NCBI GenBank assembly: GCA_944391375.1
Contig: CALXTJ010000001.1
Location: 1-49,728 of the forward strand
Origin: an uncultured Alphaproteobacteria bacterium
GTDB taxonomy: Bacteria; Pseudomonadota; Alphaproteobacteria; RF32; CAG-239
Direction: 5' to 3'
Length of the DNA stretch: 49,728 nt
Shown in pieces: positions 1 through 7,556 of this stretch (positions are counted from its first letter, which is position 1; every line of letters begins with the position of its first letter). The position numbers and the translations under genes are program-made. Below the pieces are notes generated by a model that had not been told where the DNA came from, did no database searches, and was given only the letters and a program-made list of their open reading frames with translations.

Positions 1-231
1 GGCTCCGCTTAATACACCTTTGTGCATTACCCGCAATTTATCACTGTCTGCCAGTGCTTCTATAAAACTTCTTTTTTCAAGGGGGTTGACAAATCCTCTA
101 TTTGATGTTACATTGTCACCATAAGGTTCTTGAAAGCCAGAAAGTCGCAGATGCTGCGGGCTTGGTGCGTTAGCATCAACAGTGGATGATGGGAGGCTGC
201 GTCCATCCAAGAACCTTTTATCTTTTTGCAT
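1..231 (-). CDS. Hypothetical protein, 5' part only (runs off the left edge)
   Basis: The minus strand is open from an ATG at 231-229 to the window edge, giving 77 residues with no stop. The start is followed by charged and polar residues (MQKDKRFLDGRS), with no signal peptide or membrane segment, so the N-terminus looks cytoplasmic. No clear Shine-Dalgarno sequence precedes the ATG. I do not recognise a family. It is divergent from the membrane-anchored gene starting at 404, and the AT-rich 232-403 interval must hold both promoters. This could be a non-coding open stretch; the main support is uninterrupted reading to the edge in an otherwise empty interval. Confidence 0.4.
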   Translation of the reverse strand, partial: MQKDKRFLDGRSLPSSTVDANAPSPQHLRLSGFQEPYGDNVTSNRGFVNPLEKRSFIEALADSDKLRVMHKGVLSGA

Positions 232-403
232 ACTTGATTTTACAAAAACATTTCCATTATCCCGATATCTCAAAATTTAGCCGTTTAATCTTAGTCTGCC
301 TTAAAATATAATTTTATTGTGCTTTAAGAATAAAACTTATTGCTTATATTATGGATTAAATCTAAACTTACTTCATCGGTTTTATGCATAAGGATAATTG
401 ATT

Positions 404-1204
404 ATGAAAAAAAGTTTATGGATAGGGTTTGGGGCAGTTGCAATAGCACTATTAGTTGCCGGTGCTTATTTTTTTATCAACTACGAAAAGGAAGAAAAGT
501 TTGTAAACCCTCTGTTTTATAAAAAAATGTTTTCCGGAGGAAAAACTTATTATGAGGTACAGATAACCCCCAACAGTGTTTACATTATGGAATTTGAGAG
601 GTTAAAGCATAATTATAAATGTAAGATGACCAACAATCAAATGACAACGGTTACTTTGGCTTGTCAGGTATTTGATATGCAAAACAACAAAGAAATTACA
701 CGTTCATATACCTACACATTAAAGCCGTGTACAGAGGCTAATGGATGTCTAGATGAAGGAGGATGGCTTGTTGAACAAAAAATAACACCTTATGAATATG
801 ACTTTAATAAGGATATTTACATAATTCCGTCTCAAATGGATAATAAGCCTGAAGATAGATTTGAAAACCCGTTGTTTTATAAAAAATTGTCTCCAATATC
901 AAGACAATCAAGGCCGACATATTTAACCCCTAACTCACTTACCTATTTTGATACAGATAATCAGAAAGTGGTTGAAAAATGCAAAATGCTAGAAAACACC
1001 CCAATGTTTGTTACCCTTGAGTGTTCATTTTACAATGAGCTGAGTCAAAAACAAATGGATTATGTGGTAAGATTTATTTTAGAAAAATGTGATGAACAAA
1101 AACGTTCGTATTGTTTTGACGGAAAATGGTTTGTTGTGGAAAGTAGGAGAAGTGGAGGTTTTGCAACATTTGTTATAAAAGATAAGGATATGGGGCAGAA
1201 TTAA
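404..1204 (+). CDS. Membrane-anchored protein with two tandem copies of a ~90-residue Cys-containing domain
   Basis: This encodes 266 residues. An N-terminal hydrophobic helix (about 4-25) after MKKS should anchor the protein in the inner membrane with the rest in the periplasm. Residues about 33-126 and 153-246 are two copies of the same unknown domain. Each has NPLFYKK, then TPNS, KCKM, VTLxCxxF and a C...G-W-V ending, and the four cysteines recur almost exactly 120 residues apart (73/193, 87/207, 109/229, 115/237), which suggests disulfides. The ATG at 404 is preferred over the in-frame TTG at 398 because AAGGA lies just upstream. A possible promoter is TTAAGA-17-TATTAT at 324-352. An intrinsic terminator overlaps the stop codon. 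No family was recognised. Confidence 0.75.
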   Translation: MKKSLWIGFGAVAIALLVAGAYFFINYEKEEKFVNPLFYKKMFSGGKTYYEVQITPNSVYIMEFERLKHNYKCKMTNNQMTTVTLACQVFDMQNNKEITRSYTYTLKPCTEANGCLDEGGWLVEQKITPYEYDFNKDIYIIPSQMDNKPEDRFENPLFYKKLSPISRQSRPTYLTPNSLTYFDTDNQKVVEKCKMLENTPMFVTLECSFYNELSQKQMDYVVRFILEKCDEQKRSYCFDGKWFVVESRRSGGFATFVIKDKDMGQN

Positions 1205-1216
1205 ACTGCCCCTTTT
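1192..1216 (+). terminator. Intrinsic terminator overlapping the end of the 404-1204 gene
   Basis: The stem GGGGCAG (1192-1198) pairs perfectly with CTGCCCC (1206-1212) around a 7-nt loop that contains the stop codon, and TTTT follows. The U-tract is on the plus-strand side only, so it ends transcription of the duplicated-domain gene before the convergent gene at 1221. Confidence 0.7.
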
Positions 1217-1220
1217 AAGC

Positions 1221-1604
1221 TTAACGCCAATATTTAATATTTCGGATTTCTCTTTCTGCCCACTTATTACGATCATCTCCCACATCTTCTCGATGGACAT
1301 TATCTACTATTCCTTCCTCTCCAAATAAATTTTTTTCAGATATGGCTTTTCTAAGTTTAGGCCATTCCTTAGCTGAAACATTTCCGGTATTAAATTTGAT
1401 ATCTAACAATACTTTCTGTAATTCCAGAGGAAAACTATCAAATTCAGGAAATTCTTCACGCAAATATTCTAAATCATTTTTTAAATGATTTTTAAGTAAT
1501 CTTTCAATCTCTTCTTCAGAAATTCTTAAAAGAGACTTATCTTCATAATATTCAGCTTTTTGCGAATGGATATATTTGGGCAATTTTTCATATTGATTTT
1601 TCAT
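1221..1604 (-). CDS. T4-lysozyme/pesticin-like protein lacking the catalytic N-terminal lobe
   Basis: This encodes 127 residues. From 'RISEEEIERLLKNHLK' through 'FNTGNVSAKEWPKLRKAI' to 'DDRNKWAEREIR' it follows the C-terminal lobe of phage T4-type muramidases (compare T4 'LTKDEAEKLF', 'NMVFQMGETGVAGF' and 'PNRAKRVI'). The N-terminal lobe with the catalytic Glu and Asp is absent. The start at 1604 is chosen because AGGAG sits 9 nt upstream; the frame is open further to 1742, but that part crosses a terminator hairpin and looks non-coding. It may be the remnant of a phage lysozyme, or a standalone peptidoglycan-binding or inhibitor protein. Family resemblance was judged by eye. Confidence 0.6.
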   Translation of the reverse strand: MKNQYEKLPKYIHSQKAEYYEDKSLLRISEEEIERLLKNHLKNDLEYLREEFPEFDSFPLELQKVLLDIKFNTGNVSAKEWPKLRKAISEKNLFGEEGIVDNVHREDVGDDRNKWAEREIRNIKYWR

Positions 1605-1631
1605 TGTATTAAGCTCCTGCATTATTTTGTT

Positions 1632-1663
1632 AAAACAAAACCGCTTTGAAAATATCAAAGCGG
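1632..1663 (-). terminator. Intrinsic terminator of the candidate small RNA
   Basis: On the minus strand, CCGCTTTGA, a 5-nt loop and TCAAAGCGG form a perfect 9-bp stem (1641-1649 with 1655-1663), followed by TTTTGTTTT (1640-1632). The plus strand has no T-tract, which fixes the direction. Confidence 0.75.
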
Positions 1664-1790
1664 GGAGCTCAAAAACTGACAGTATGCAGCCGAACTTATT
1701 CGTCGCAATAAATACGCTTATATCGTTCACTCCCCTTATCAAGGAGTTTTATACTGATGTTTTTGAGACACCATCGCCAATCGGCGACAG
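1632..1790 (-). ncRNA. Candidate structured small RNA (or leader of the lysozyme-like gene)
   Basis: Read on the minus strand, this interval has a plausible promoter, at least four nested or sequential helices, and an intrinsic terminator. Hairpin 1 pairs 1783-1787 with 1774-1778, extended by a CAC/GUG pairing. A long-range 9-bp helix joins 1759-1767 to 1668-1676 (CTCAAAAAC with GTTTTTGAG) and continues across a small internal loop as a 6-bp helix, 1751-1756 with 1680-1685. Inside is a stem 1743-1747 with 1729-1733. The terminator stem follows. The predicted RNA is about 155 nt. The lysozyme-like gene starts 28 nt past the T-tract, so a conditional leader is also possible. No known RNA family was recognised. 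Confidence 0.5.
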
Positions 1791-1792
1791 TG

Positions 1793-1823
1793 TTTATATT
1801 AAAGAAAGTTTACGGTTTTGCAA
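1793..1823 (-). promoter_or_regulatory. Possible sigma-70-type promoter for the candidate small RNA
   Basis: On the minus strand TTGCAA (1823-1818) precedes an A/T-rich TATAAA/ATATAA element (1799-1793). Spacing is 18-19 bp depending on the register, slightly long. The first stem of the candidate RNA starts just downstream. TTGCAA is palindromic and could also serve gpsA on the plus strand. Confidence 0.35.
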
Positions 1824-1900
1824 GTGCTTTTTTATTCTTGATTATTTTATATCTTCACTCCATAATCTAAAAAGGTCTTTCTTATCAAAGGTGAGTTGTC

Positions 1901-2896
1901 ATGAAAAAAATTGCGGTTTTAGGTATGGGGATTTTCGGTACGGCTCTGGCACTGACGGCTTCTCGGGCAGGTAATGCCGTTCTTGGTTGGGCCCGAAATC
2001 CTCAAGTGGTTGATGATATAAATCAAAAACATGTTAATCTTAAATATCTGCCGGCCATACCTTTACCGGAAAACATACGGGCAACCTCCGATGTCTCTGA
2101 GCTGTTTTCTTTTGCCGATATTGTTTTGCTTTGCGTATCGGCTCAAGCTACCCGCGAGGTGCTAAAACAAATAAAGCCTTTTGTTAAGCCTGCTACCATA
2201 CTTGTTTTATGTGCCAAGGGTATTGAGGCACAAAGCGGTAAACTGTTGTCCGAAGTCGTTAATGAAGAAATACCTTCTGCCTCCGTTGCCGTTTTATCGG
2301 GGCCGGGGTTTGCCGTTGAAATTGCTCAATGTAAAATGGCCTCGGTTACCATAGCCGGAGCCGATAATAAACTGGCTCAAAAGGTAAGAGATGCTCTGGC
2401 TACACCCTATTTTCGCCCGTATACGACAACCGATATTATCTCTCCGCAAATCGGCGGCAGCGTTAAAAATGTAATTGCCATTGCCTCAGGCGTTATTGAA
2501 GGTGCCGGATTAGGCGATAGTGCCCGTGCCGCACTTATTACCAGAGGTTTGCATGAAATGGGCGTATTATCCCGAGCTTTACACGGCTTGCCGGAAACCA
2601 TGATGGGAATGAGCGGCCTTGGCGATTTAGTATTAACCGCCAACTGCACCCAATCGCGTAATTTTAGTTTTGGCTATCAAATCGGTTTATCGGGTAATGC
2701 CAAAAAAGCCATGGCCGAAAACACTCGCACCGTGGAAGGTATTGCCACGGCTCAAGCCGTGATGAAAAGAGCCCGAAGCTTAAATGTAGAAATGCCGATA
2801 TCGGAAATTGTTAATCAGGTTTTATTTGCCGATATGCCGATAAACGAGGCTATGCAAAAACTTTTGCATCGTCCTTATAAAGAAGAAGGCTTTTAA
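1901..2896 (+). CDS. gpsA: Glycerol-3-phosphate dehydrogenase [NAD(P)+]
   Basis: This cytoplasmic enzyme reduces dihydroxyacetone phosphate to sn-glycerol 3-phosphate for phospholipid synthesis. The 331 residues match the usual length. The N-terminal Rossmann motif is VLGMGIFGTAL (Gly 8, 10 and 13). The substrate-domain block GGSVKNVIAIASGVIEG carries the conserved Lys, followed by ITRGLHEM, MSGLGDLVLT and the QSRNFSFG segment. The ATG at 1901 follows GGTGAG in the leader. Its 3' end overlaps the convergent DUF4186 gene by 4 bp, so the two genes share no space for a terminator. Confidence 0.96.
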   Translation: MKKIAVLGMGIFGTALALTASRAGNAVLGWARNPQVVDDINQKHVNLKYLPAIPLPENIRATSDVSELFSFADIVLLCVSAQATREVLKQIKPFVKPATILVLCAKGIEAQSGKLLSEVVNEEIPSASVAVLSGPGFAVEIAQCKMASVTIAGADNKLAQKVRDALATPYFRPYTTTDIISPQIGGSVKNVIAIASGVIEGAGLGDSARAALITRGLHEMGVLSRALHGLPETMMGMSGLGDLVLTANCTQSRNFSFGYQIGLSGNAKKAMAENTRTVEGIATAQAVMKRARSLNVEMPISEIVNQVLFADMPINEAMQKLLHRPYKEEGF

Positions 2897-3243
2897 GCCC
2901 CGATTTCTTTTTTTATCCAGCACATAATTAAACCCACCAAATATTCTTGCTCTCGGGCGGATAATTCCCGTTCTAAGGGCAATTTATGCCACTTGTTAAT
3001 ACATCCTCGGCAACAGCAAGCCGTGGCGTGTTGGGCAATAAATACCGGATGTCCACGCATCGGGGTTTGCTTACCGTCGTGGGGTGGATTTTTAACGGCG
3101 ATTCTTTTGGCAATAAAATCTTTGACGTGGCTCTCAATCACTTCAAGACCTTTCTTTGCAATATACTCTCGGTCAACAGCTTTTAAATGAAAGCTGCTTC
3201 GGAATTTGGATTGAGCTAATTTTTTTAAAATATCTTCGTACAT
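2893..3243 (-). CDS. DUF4186 family protein
   Basis: This encodes 116 residues, soluble, with no signal peptide. The central signature DGKQTPMRGHPVFIAQHATA, followed by CCCRGCINKWH, is what I know as the DUF4186 family. The conserved His and clustered Cys residues (CCCRGC, plus His of QHAT and KWH) could bind a metal, but no biochemical role is established to my knowledge. It is convergent with gpsA (4-bp overlap) and divergent from sufS; it does not belong to either operon. The ATG at 3243 starts the only sensible reading frame. Confidence 0.88.
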   Translation of the reverse strand: MYEDILKKLAQSKFRSSFHLKAVDREYIAKKGLEVIESHVKDFIAKRIAVKNPPHDGKQTPMRGHPVFIAQHATACCCRGCINKWHKLPLERELSAREQEYLVGLIMCWIKKEIGA

Positions 3244-3315
3244 AACCAGATTTTTAAATTTTCGTTTGTAAAAATCAAGTAAATAAAAAAACTTTTATAT
3301 AATCGGTTGTTTCGG

Positions 3316-3344
3316 TTGAAAAAGAAATATAAACTTGCTAAATT
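3316..3344 (+). promoter_or_regulatory. Probable promoter of the sufS-sufT-sufE-sucCD operon
   Basis: TTGAAA (3316-3321), a 17-bp spacer and TAAATT (3339-3344) lie 23 bp upstream of the sufS ATG. The -35 matches five of six consensus bases and the -10 four of six. I did not see a convincing Fe-S regulator box. Confidence 0.45.
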
Positions 3345-3367
3345 GCAAAGCAAAGAGGTAATGGATA

Positions 3368-4585
3368 ATGTATGATGTTTATAAAATTCGCCAAGCTTTT
3401 CCGATATTGCAAAAGCTGATAGACGGTAAGCCGAATATCTATTTAGATTCGGCAGCTTCGGCTCAAAAACCCAAAGCGGTTATCAACATAATGAACCGTA
3501 TCTTAAAAAACGAATACGCCAATGTGCACCGCGGCACTTATGCTTTATCGGATAAAATAACCGATAAATATGAAAAAGCCCGCATTATCGTGCAAAAGTT
3601 TTTAAATGCCCGTTCGGCTCAAGAAATTGTATTTACTCGCAACGCCACGGAAGCAATCAATTTGGTGGCTTACAGTTGGGCTATGGAAAACTTGCACCAA
3701 GGTGATGAAATTTTAATTTCCGAGGCCGAACATCACGCCAACTTAATCCCCTGGCAGATTGTTTGTCAAAAGAAGGGGTGTGTTTTACGAGTTTTCAAAA
3801 TCGGTGATGACGGAGCATATTTACCCCACGAATTTACAAAATCTTTGTCAGACAAGGTAAAGCTTGTGGCGGTAACTGCCATGTCTAATGTTTTGGGCAC
3901 GATTTTCCCGATTAAAACAATTACGGCCGAGGCACATAAAATCGGGGCTAAGGTATTGATAGACGCTTGTCAGGCGGCAGTTCATCAAAAGATAGATGTT
4001 CAAGATATTGACTGCGATTTTTTAGCCTTTTCCGGACATAAAACTTATGGGCCCACGGGTATTGGGGTATTATACGGCAAGTCGGAATTATTAAAATCCA
4101 TGCCTCCGTACCAAACCGGTGGAGATATGGTAGATAAGGTAACTTATCAACACACAACTTTTGCCGAACCGCCTTCGCGTTTTGAGGCAGGAACGCCGGC
4201 CATTGTTGAAGCCATCGGACTGGGCGAGGCCCTGCGGTATATGCAAAAAATAGGCCTTGAAAATATTACCCTTCATGAACAAGAGTTGGTAAAATATATG
4301 TATGAAAAATGCCGAGAAATTAAAGATTTTAAGCATATCGGCAGTTTACCGAACAAGGGGGGAGTTTTTTCATTTCAAGTCGGCAATATTCATCCGCAAG
4401 ATTTAGCTTATGTTTTGGGCAAAGAGGGCGTAGCTATAAGAATCGGCCATCATTGTGCCGAGCCGTTAGTGGAAAGGATGGGTTACAATTCGGTAGCCAG
4501 AGCTTCATTTGGCCTGTATACCACCAAAGAAGATATAGACGCTTTTGTAAAAGCCGTTGCCAAAGCTCAAAAGTTTTTTAAATAG
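3368..4585 (+). CDS. sufS: SufS-type cysteine desulfurase
   Basis: This pyridoxal-phosphate enzyme releases sulfur from cysteine as an enzyme persulfide for Fe-S cluster assembly. It has 405 residues, normal for group II desulfurases. Visible landmarks are NVHRGTYALS (about 52-61), SEAEHHANLIPWQ (118-130), the PLP Lys225 in SGHKTYGPTGIG, and the active-site Cys363 in RIGHHCAEP. It opens a tight plus-strand operon with SufT-like and SufE proteins, which fits the SufS-SufE sulfur relay. The scaffold genes sufB, sufC and sufD are not in this window and must be elsewhere. Confidence 0.95.
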   Translation: MYDVYKIRQAFPILQKLIDGKPNIYLDSAASAQKPKAVINIMNRILKNEYANVHRGTYALSDKITDKYEKARIIVQKFLNARSAQEIVFTRNATEAINLVAYSWAMENLHQGDEILISEAEHHANLIPWQIVCQKKGCVLRVFKIGDDGAYLPHEFTKSLSDKVKLVAVTAMSNVLGTIFPIKTITAEAHKIGAKVLIDACQAAVHQKIDVQDIDCDFLAFSGHKTYGPTGIGVLYGKSELLKSMPPYQTGGDMVDKVTYQHTTFAEPPSRFEAGTPAIVEAIGLGEALRYMQKIGLENITLHEQELVKYMYEKCREIKDFKHIGSLPNKGGVFSFQVGNIHPQDLAYVLGKEGVAIRIGHHCAEPLVERMGYNSVARASFGLYTTKEDIDAFVKAVAKAQKFFK

Positions 4586-4594
4586 GATAAAAAT

Positions 4595-5047
4595 ATGGAT
4601 AAACAAACAACTACTGATTTTCAAAATCAAGAAATTGATGAAAACGAGGCTCGTCTGTTGCAGGCCATGAGTATAGATGATGAAAAAACGGTAACTCCCG
4701 AATACAAAGCCCAAGCCGGAAAGCCGCTTAAAAGCGGACAAGCTCCCGCCAAGATGTTTGATATTGTGGAAGCTGCCAAAACGGTTTGTGATCCGGAAAT
4801 TATGATAAATGTTTATGATTTGGGTTTAATTTATAAAATAGACCAACAAGAAAGCGGTAATGTCTATATTGAAATGACCTTAACCGCACCGACTTGTCCG
4901 GTAGCCGGAGTTTTACCCCAGCAATTAGCTGATGCCGTTTCTAAAGTTGAGGGGGTTGGCAAAGTTGAGGTTAAAGTGGTATGGGAACCGGCCTGGAGTT
5001 TGGAAAGATTAAGCGAAGAAGCTAAAATGATGTTAGAGATGTTGTAA
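4595..5047 (+). CDS. sufT: SufT-like Fe-S assembly factor (MIP18/DUF59 domain)
   Basis: This encodes 150 residues. About 50 variable N-terminal residues are followed by a MIP18/DUF59 domain (about 52-150) with VCDPEIMINVYDLGLIYKI, then the hallmark LTAPTCPVAG with its conserved Cys, and VVWEPAWSLERLSEEAK near the C-terminus. This family helps mature Fe-S proteins. It lies 9 bp after sufS and 10 bp before sufE, which supports the SUF assignment over PaaD-type phenylacetate roles. Confidence 0.88.
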   Translation: MDKQTTTDFQNQEIDENEARLLQAMSIDDEKTVTPEYKAQAGKPLKSGQAPAKMFDIVEAAKTVCDPEIMINVYDLGLIYKIDQQESGNVYIEMTLTAPTCPVAGVLPQQLADAVSKVEGVGKVEVKVVWEPAWSLERLSEEAKMMLEML

Positions 5048-5057
5048 GGAGAGGACT

Positions 5058-5465
5058 ATGGAAGATATAAATGTTATAAGTGAAAATTTTTCCCTGTTGG
5101 AAGATTGGGAAGACAAATATCAATATTTAATAGAATTAGGCGAAAAATTACCGCCTTTGGCCGATAAATATAAAACCGACGAGTGGAAAGTAAGCGGTTG
5201 TCAGTCGCAAGTGTGGTTAGTGCCTGATTATCATGACGGAAAATTAAGCTTTGAAGGCGACAGCGATGCCATAATGGTTAAAGGTATAATAGCGGTAATT
5301 ATGGCAATTTATCAAAATAAATCTGCACAAGAGATAAAAAAAATTGCAGTAGAAAAAATTTTTGCTAAACTGGGATTACAAGAACATTTAAGTTTAAGCC
5401 GTCGTAACGGAATGATGTCTATGGTAGATAAAATTCGTTATTATGCGGATAGTTTTGAGAAGTAA
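5058..5465 (+). CDS. sufE: SufE sulfur-acceptor protein
   Basis: This encodes 135 residues, the usual SufE size. SufE accepts the persulfide sulfur from SufS and stimulates its turnover. The acceptor Cys48 lies in KVSGCQSQVW, and the C-terminal GLQEHLSLSRRNGMMSMV is also characteristic. AGGAGAGG lies just upstream of the ATG. The 5-bp gap to sucC places both in one transcript. Confidence 0.93.
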   Translation: MEDINVISENFSLLEDWEDKYQYLIELGEKLPPLADKYKTDEWKVSGCQSQVWLVPDYHDGKLSFEGDSDAIMVKGIIAVIMAIYQNKSAQEIKKIAVEKIFAKLGLQEHLSLSRRNGMMSMVDKIRYYADSFEK

Positions 5466-5470
5466 AACGG

Positions 5471-6673
5471 ATGAATATTCACGAGTATCAGGCTAAAAAG
5501 ATTTTGCAAAGTTACGGCATAAAAGTGCCGGAAGGAGCCATAGCCTATACTCCCGGTGAGGCTAAAAGGGGAGCTCAAAGAGTAGCTCCGCACGGTCCGT
5601 GGATGATGAAGGCTCAAATTCAATCAGGAGCGCGTGCCGACGGACATTTTTTGGAAAAAAAGGCCGGCCGTAAAGGAGGAATCCGCTTAATAAAACATCG
5701 TAAAGATATTTTTACCGAAGCTGAAAAAATGTTGGGGGCAACTTTGGTTACCAAGCAAACCGGCGATAAAGGAAAAACCGTCAGTAAGGTTTATGTGGAA
5801 AAATACTATAATACCAAGCAGATGTTTTATGCCGGACTGATTATCAATCGCAACATACCGTGCATTACCTTGCTGATAACCGCTTCTACCACCAATATGT
5901 TGGAATTGGCGGTCAATGAGCCGGAAAAGATTTTATATACCAATTTGGGTTTAGATGATAAGATAACCGATGAACAAATTGATAAGATTTTAAGCTTTTT
6001 GCACTTGGATAAAAAATATCGCAGCGGCTTGAGCGATTTTATTAACCAAATGCACAAAGCTTTTTTAGAGCTTGATGCCATAATGATGGAAGTCAATCCG
6101 GTAGGAATTGATGAAGAAGACAATTTAATAGCATTAGATGCCAAAATATCTTTTGATGATAATGCTCTGTATCGTCATCCCGATATATTACAGTTACACG
6201 ATGACTCGGAAGAAGATGACAGTTCGTTAAAAGCGGCCCAATACGGATTCGGGTATTATAAATTAGACGGAGGAAGCATAGGTTGCATTGTCAATGGTGA
6301 CGGAGTGGCCTTAAGCATGGCCGATATGATAAATGCCTACGGAGAACAAATGGCCTGTTTTTTAAATGTTAAGGGCGGGGTAGATAAAGATAAAATTTCG
6401 GCAGGAATCAAACTTATCATGACCAATCCTCGTGTTGAAGGAATTTTAATCAATATTTTGGGAGGCTTTTTAAGATGCAATTTGGTAGCCGACGGGATTA
6501 TAGCCGCTGCCTCGGAAGTTGGGTTAAATGTTCCGCTTGTGGTTCGTTTTGAAGGTACCAATAAGGATGAAGCCAAAGACATTTTAGATAGTTCCGGTTT
6601 GCCGGTAACACAGGCCGAAAGTATGGAAGAAGCGGTAGAAAAATTGGTTAAAATTATGCGGGAGAGCGACTGA
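5471..6673 (+). CDS. sucC: Divergent succinyl-CoA ligase beta-subunit homologue
   Basis: The 400 residues align along the whole length with ADP-forming succinyl-CoA synthetase beta chains: start MNIHEYQAKKIL, LVTKQT, MEVNPVG (containing the Glu equivalent to E. coli Glu197beta), LDAKI, and ILINILGGFLRCNLVADG. Conserved loops are altered, however. The usual GGRGKAGG region reads SGARADGHFLEKKAGRKGG, NGAGLAM reads NGDGVAL, and FLDVGGGA reads FLNVKGGV. The stop overlaps the sucD start by 1 bp. Together with the sucD changes this suggests a paralogous complex rather than a canonical TCA-cycle enzyme. Fold assignment is secure; the reaction is uncertain. Confidence 0.85.
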   Translation: MNIHEYQAKKILQSYGIKVPEGAIAYTPGEAKRGAQRVAPHGPWMMKAQIQSGARADGHFLEKKAGRKGGIRLIKHRKDIFTEAEKMLGATLVTKQTGDKGKTVSKVYVEKYYNTKQMFYAGLIINRNIPCITLLITASTTNMLELAVNEPEKILYTNLGLDDKITDEQIDKILSFLHLDKKYRSGLSDFINQMHKAFLELDAIMMEVNPVGIDEEDNLIALDAKISFDDNALYRHPDILQLHDDSEEDDSSLKAAQYGFGYYKLDGGSIGCIVNGDGVALSMADMINAYGEQMACFLNVKGGVDKDKISAGIKLIMTNPRVEGILINILGGFLRCNLVADGIIAAASEVGLNVPLVVRFEGTNKDEAKDILDSSGLPVTQAESMEEAVEKLVKIMRESD

Positions 6674-7542
6674 TGTCCATACTGGTAAACAAACATACCA
6701 AAATTTTGGTTCAAGGTATCACCGGTGTTCAGGCCTCGTTCCATGTACAAAGAGCGTTGGCAATGGGAACAAACATTGTATCCGGTGTTTCGCCGCAAAG
6801 AGGAGGAACCAAGTATTTCGGAGTTCCGGTATTTAATACGGTTAAAGAAGCTATAACGGCCACCAAGGCCGAAGCTTCGGTTTTGTTTGTTCCGGCCATG
6901 GCGGTAAAGTCGGCGGTCCAAGAGGCGGTTGAATCGGGGTTAAAATTGGCGGTAACTATTGCCGCCGGAGTTCCGGTAAGGGATATGCTGGAAATAAAAG
7001 CCATGTTAAAAGGTTCGGCAACTACTCTTATCGGTCCCAATACCCCGGGTATTATCACTCCTAAAGAAGCTTGTTTGGGAATTTTTCCGGAAAACATACA
7101 TCAACCGGGCAATATCGGTTTAGTATCGCGTTCATCTACTTTAACTTATGAAGCAACTTTGGAAATTGATAAAGCCGGCTTCGGCCAATCTACCGTAATC
7201 GGTCTTGGTGATGATATGATTATCGGTACCGATTTTGTAGACATTTTAAAAAGATTTCATGAAGATGATAAAACCAAAACCATAGTCTTAATCGGAAAGT
7301 TGGGTGGTATGTATGAAGAAATAGGTGCCGAATTTTATGCCGGACTGTTGCATAAAAAACCGGTAATTGCCTATATTGCGGGCACTACCATGCCCTTTGA
7401 TTATAAAATGGGTTATGCCGGAGATATTATAACCCATGGTAAAATTACAGCCGAACGTAAGCGTCAGGCCATGCGTCAAGCGGGTATGACGGTAGTTGAA
7501 AACTTAAGCCAAATCAGTGAGTGCTTAAAAACTCTTAAATAA
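6673..7542 (+). CDS. sucD: Divergent succinyl-CoA ligase alpha-subunit homologue lacking the catalytic His
   Basis: The 289 residues align from end to end with SucD (MSILVNKHTKILVQGITG, PVFNTVKEA, SRSSTLTYEA, FGQSTVIGLG). In canonical enzymes MGHAGAII carries the phosphorylated His (E. coli His246alpha); here it reads MGYAGDII, with Tyr248. The partner Glu (E. coli Glu208alpha, in IGEIGG) is Lys209 in IGKLGG. The GPNCPG Cys is Thr124 in GPNTPG. The frame is intact with normal codon use, so this is not simple decay. Either the complex works without a phosphohistidine or it has a non-catalytic or altered role. A nearby His (ITHGK, about 255) cannot be excluded as a substitute. Confidence 0.87.
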   Translation: MSILVNKHTKILVQGITGVQASFHVQRALAMGTNIVSGVSPQRGGTKYFGVPVFNTVKEAITATKAEASVLFVPAMAVKSAVQEAVESGLKLAVTIAAGVPVRDMLEIKAMLKGSATTLIGPNTPGIITPKEACLGIFPENIHQPGNIGLVSRSSTLTYEATLEIDKAGFGQSTVIGLGDDMIIGTDFVDILKRFHEDDKTKTIVLIGKLGGMYEEIGAEFYAGLLHKKPVIAYIAGTTMPFDYKMGYAGDIITHGKITAERKRQAMRQAGMTVVENLSQISECLKTLK

Positions 7543-7556
7543 TAAAACTGCGGACT

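Noticed and set aside
1605..1742. N-terminal extension of the lysozyme-like gene
   Set aside because: The extra codons cross a terminator hairpin and contain no muramidase catalytic motif; a good ribosome site supports the start at 1604.
1627..1974. Plus-strand ORF of 115 codons before gpsA
   Set aside because: It crosses the RNA candidate and the gpsA start in another frame, without ribosome site or domain.
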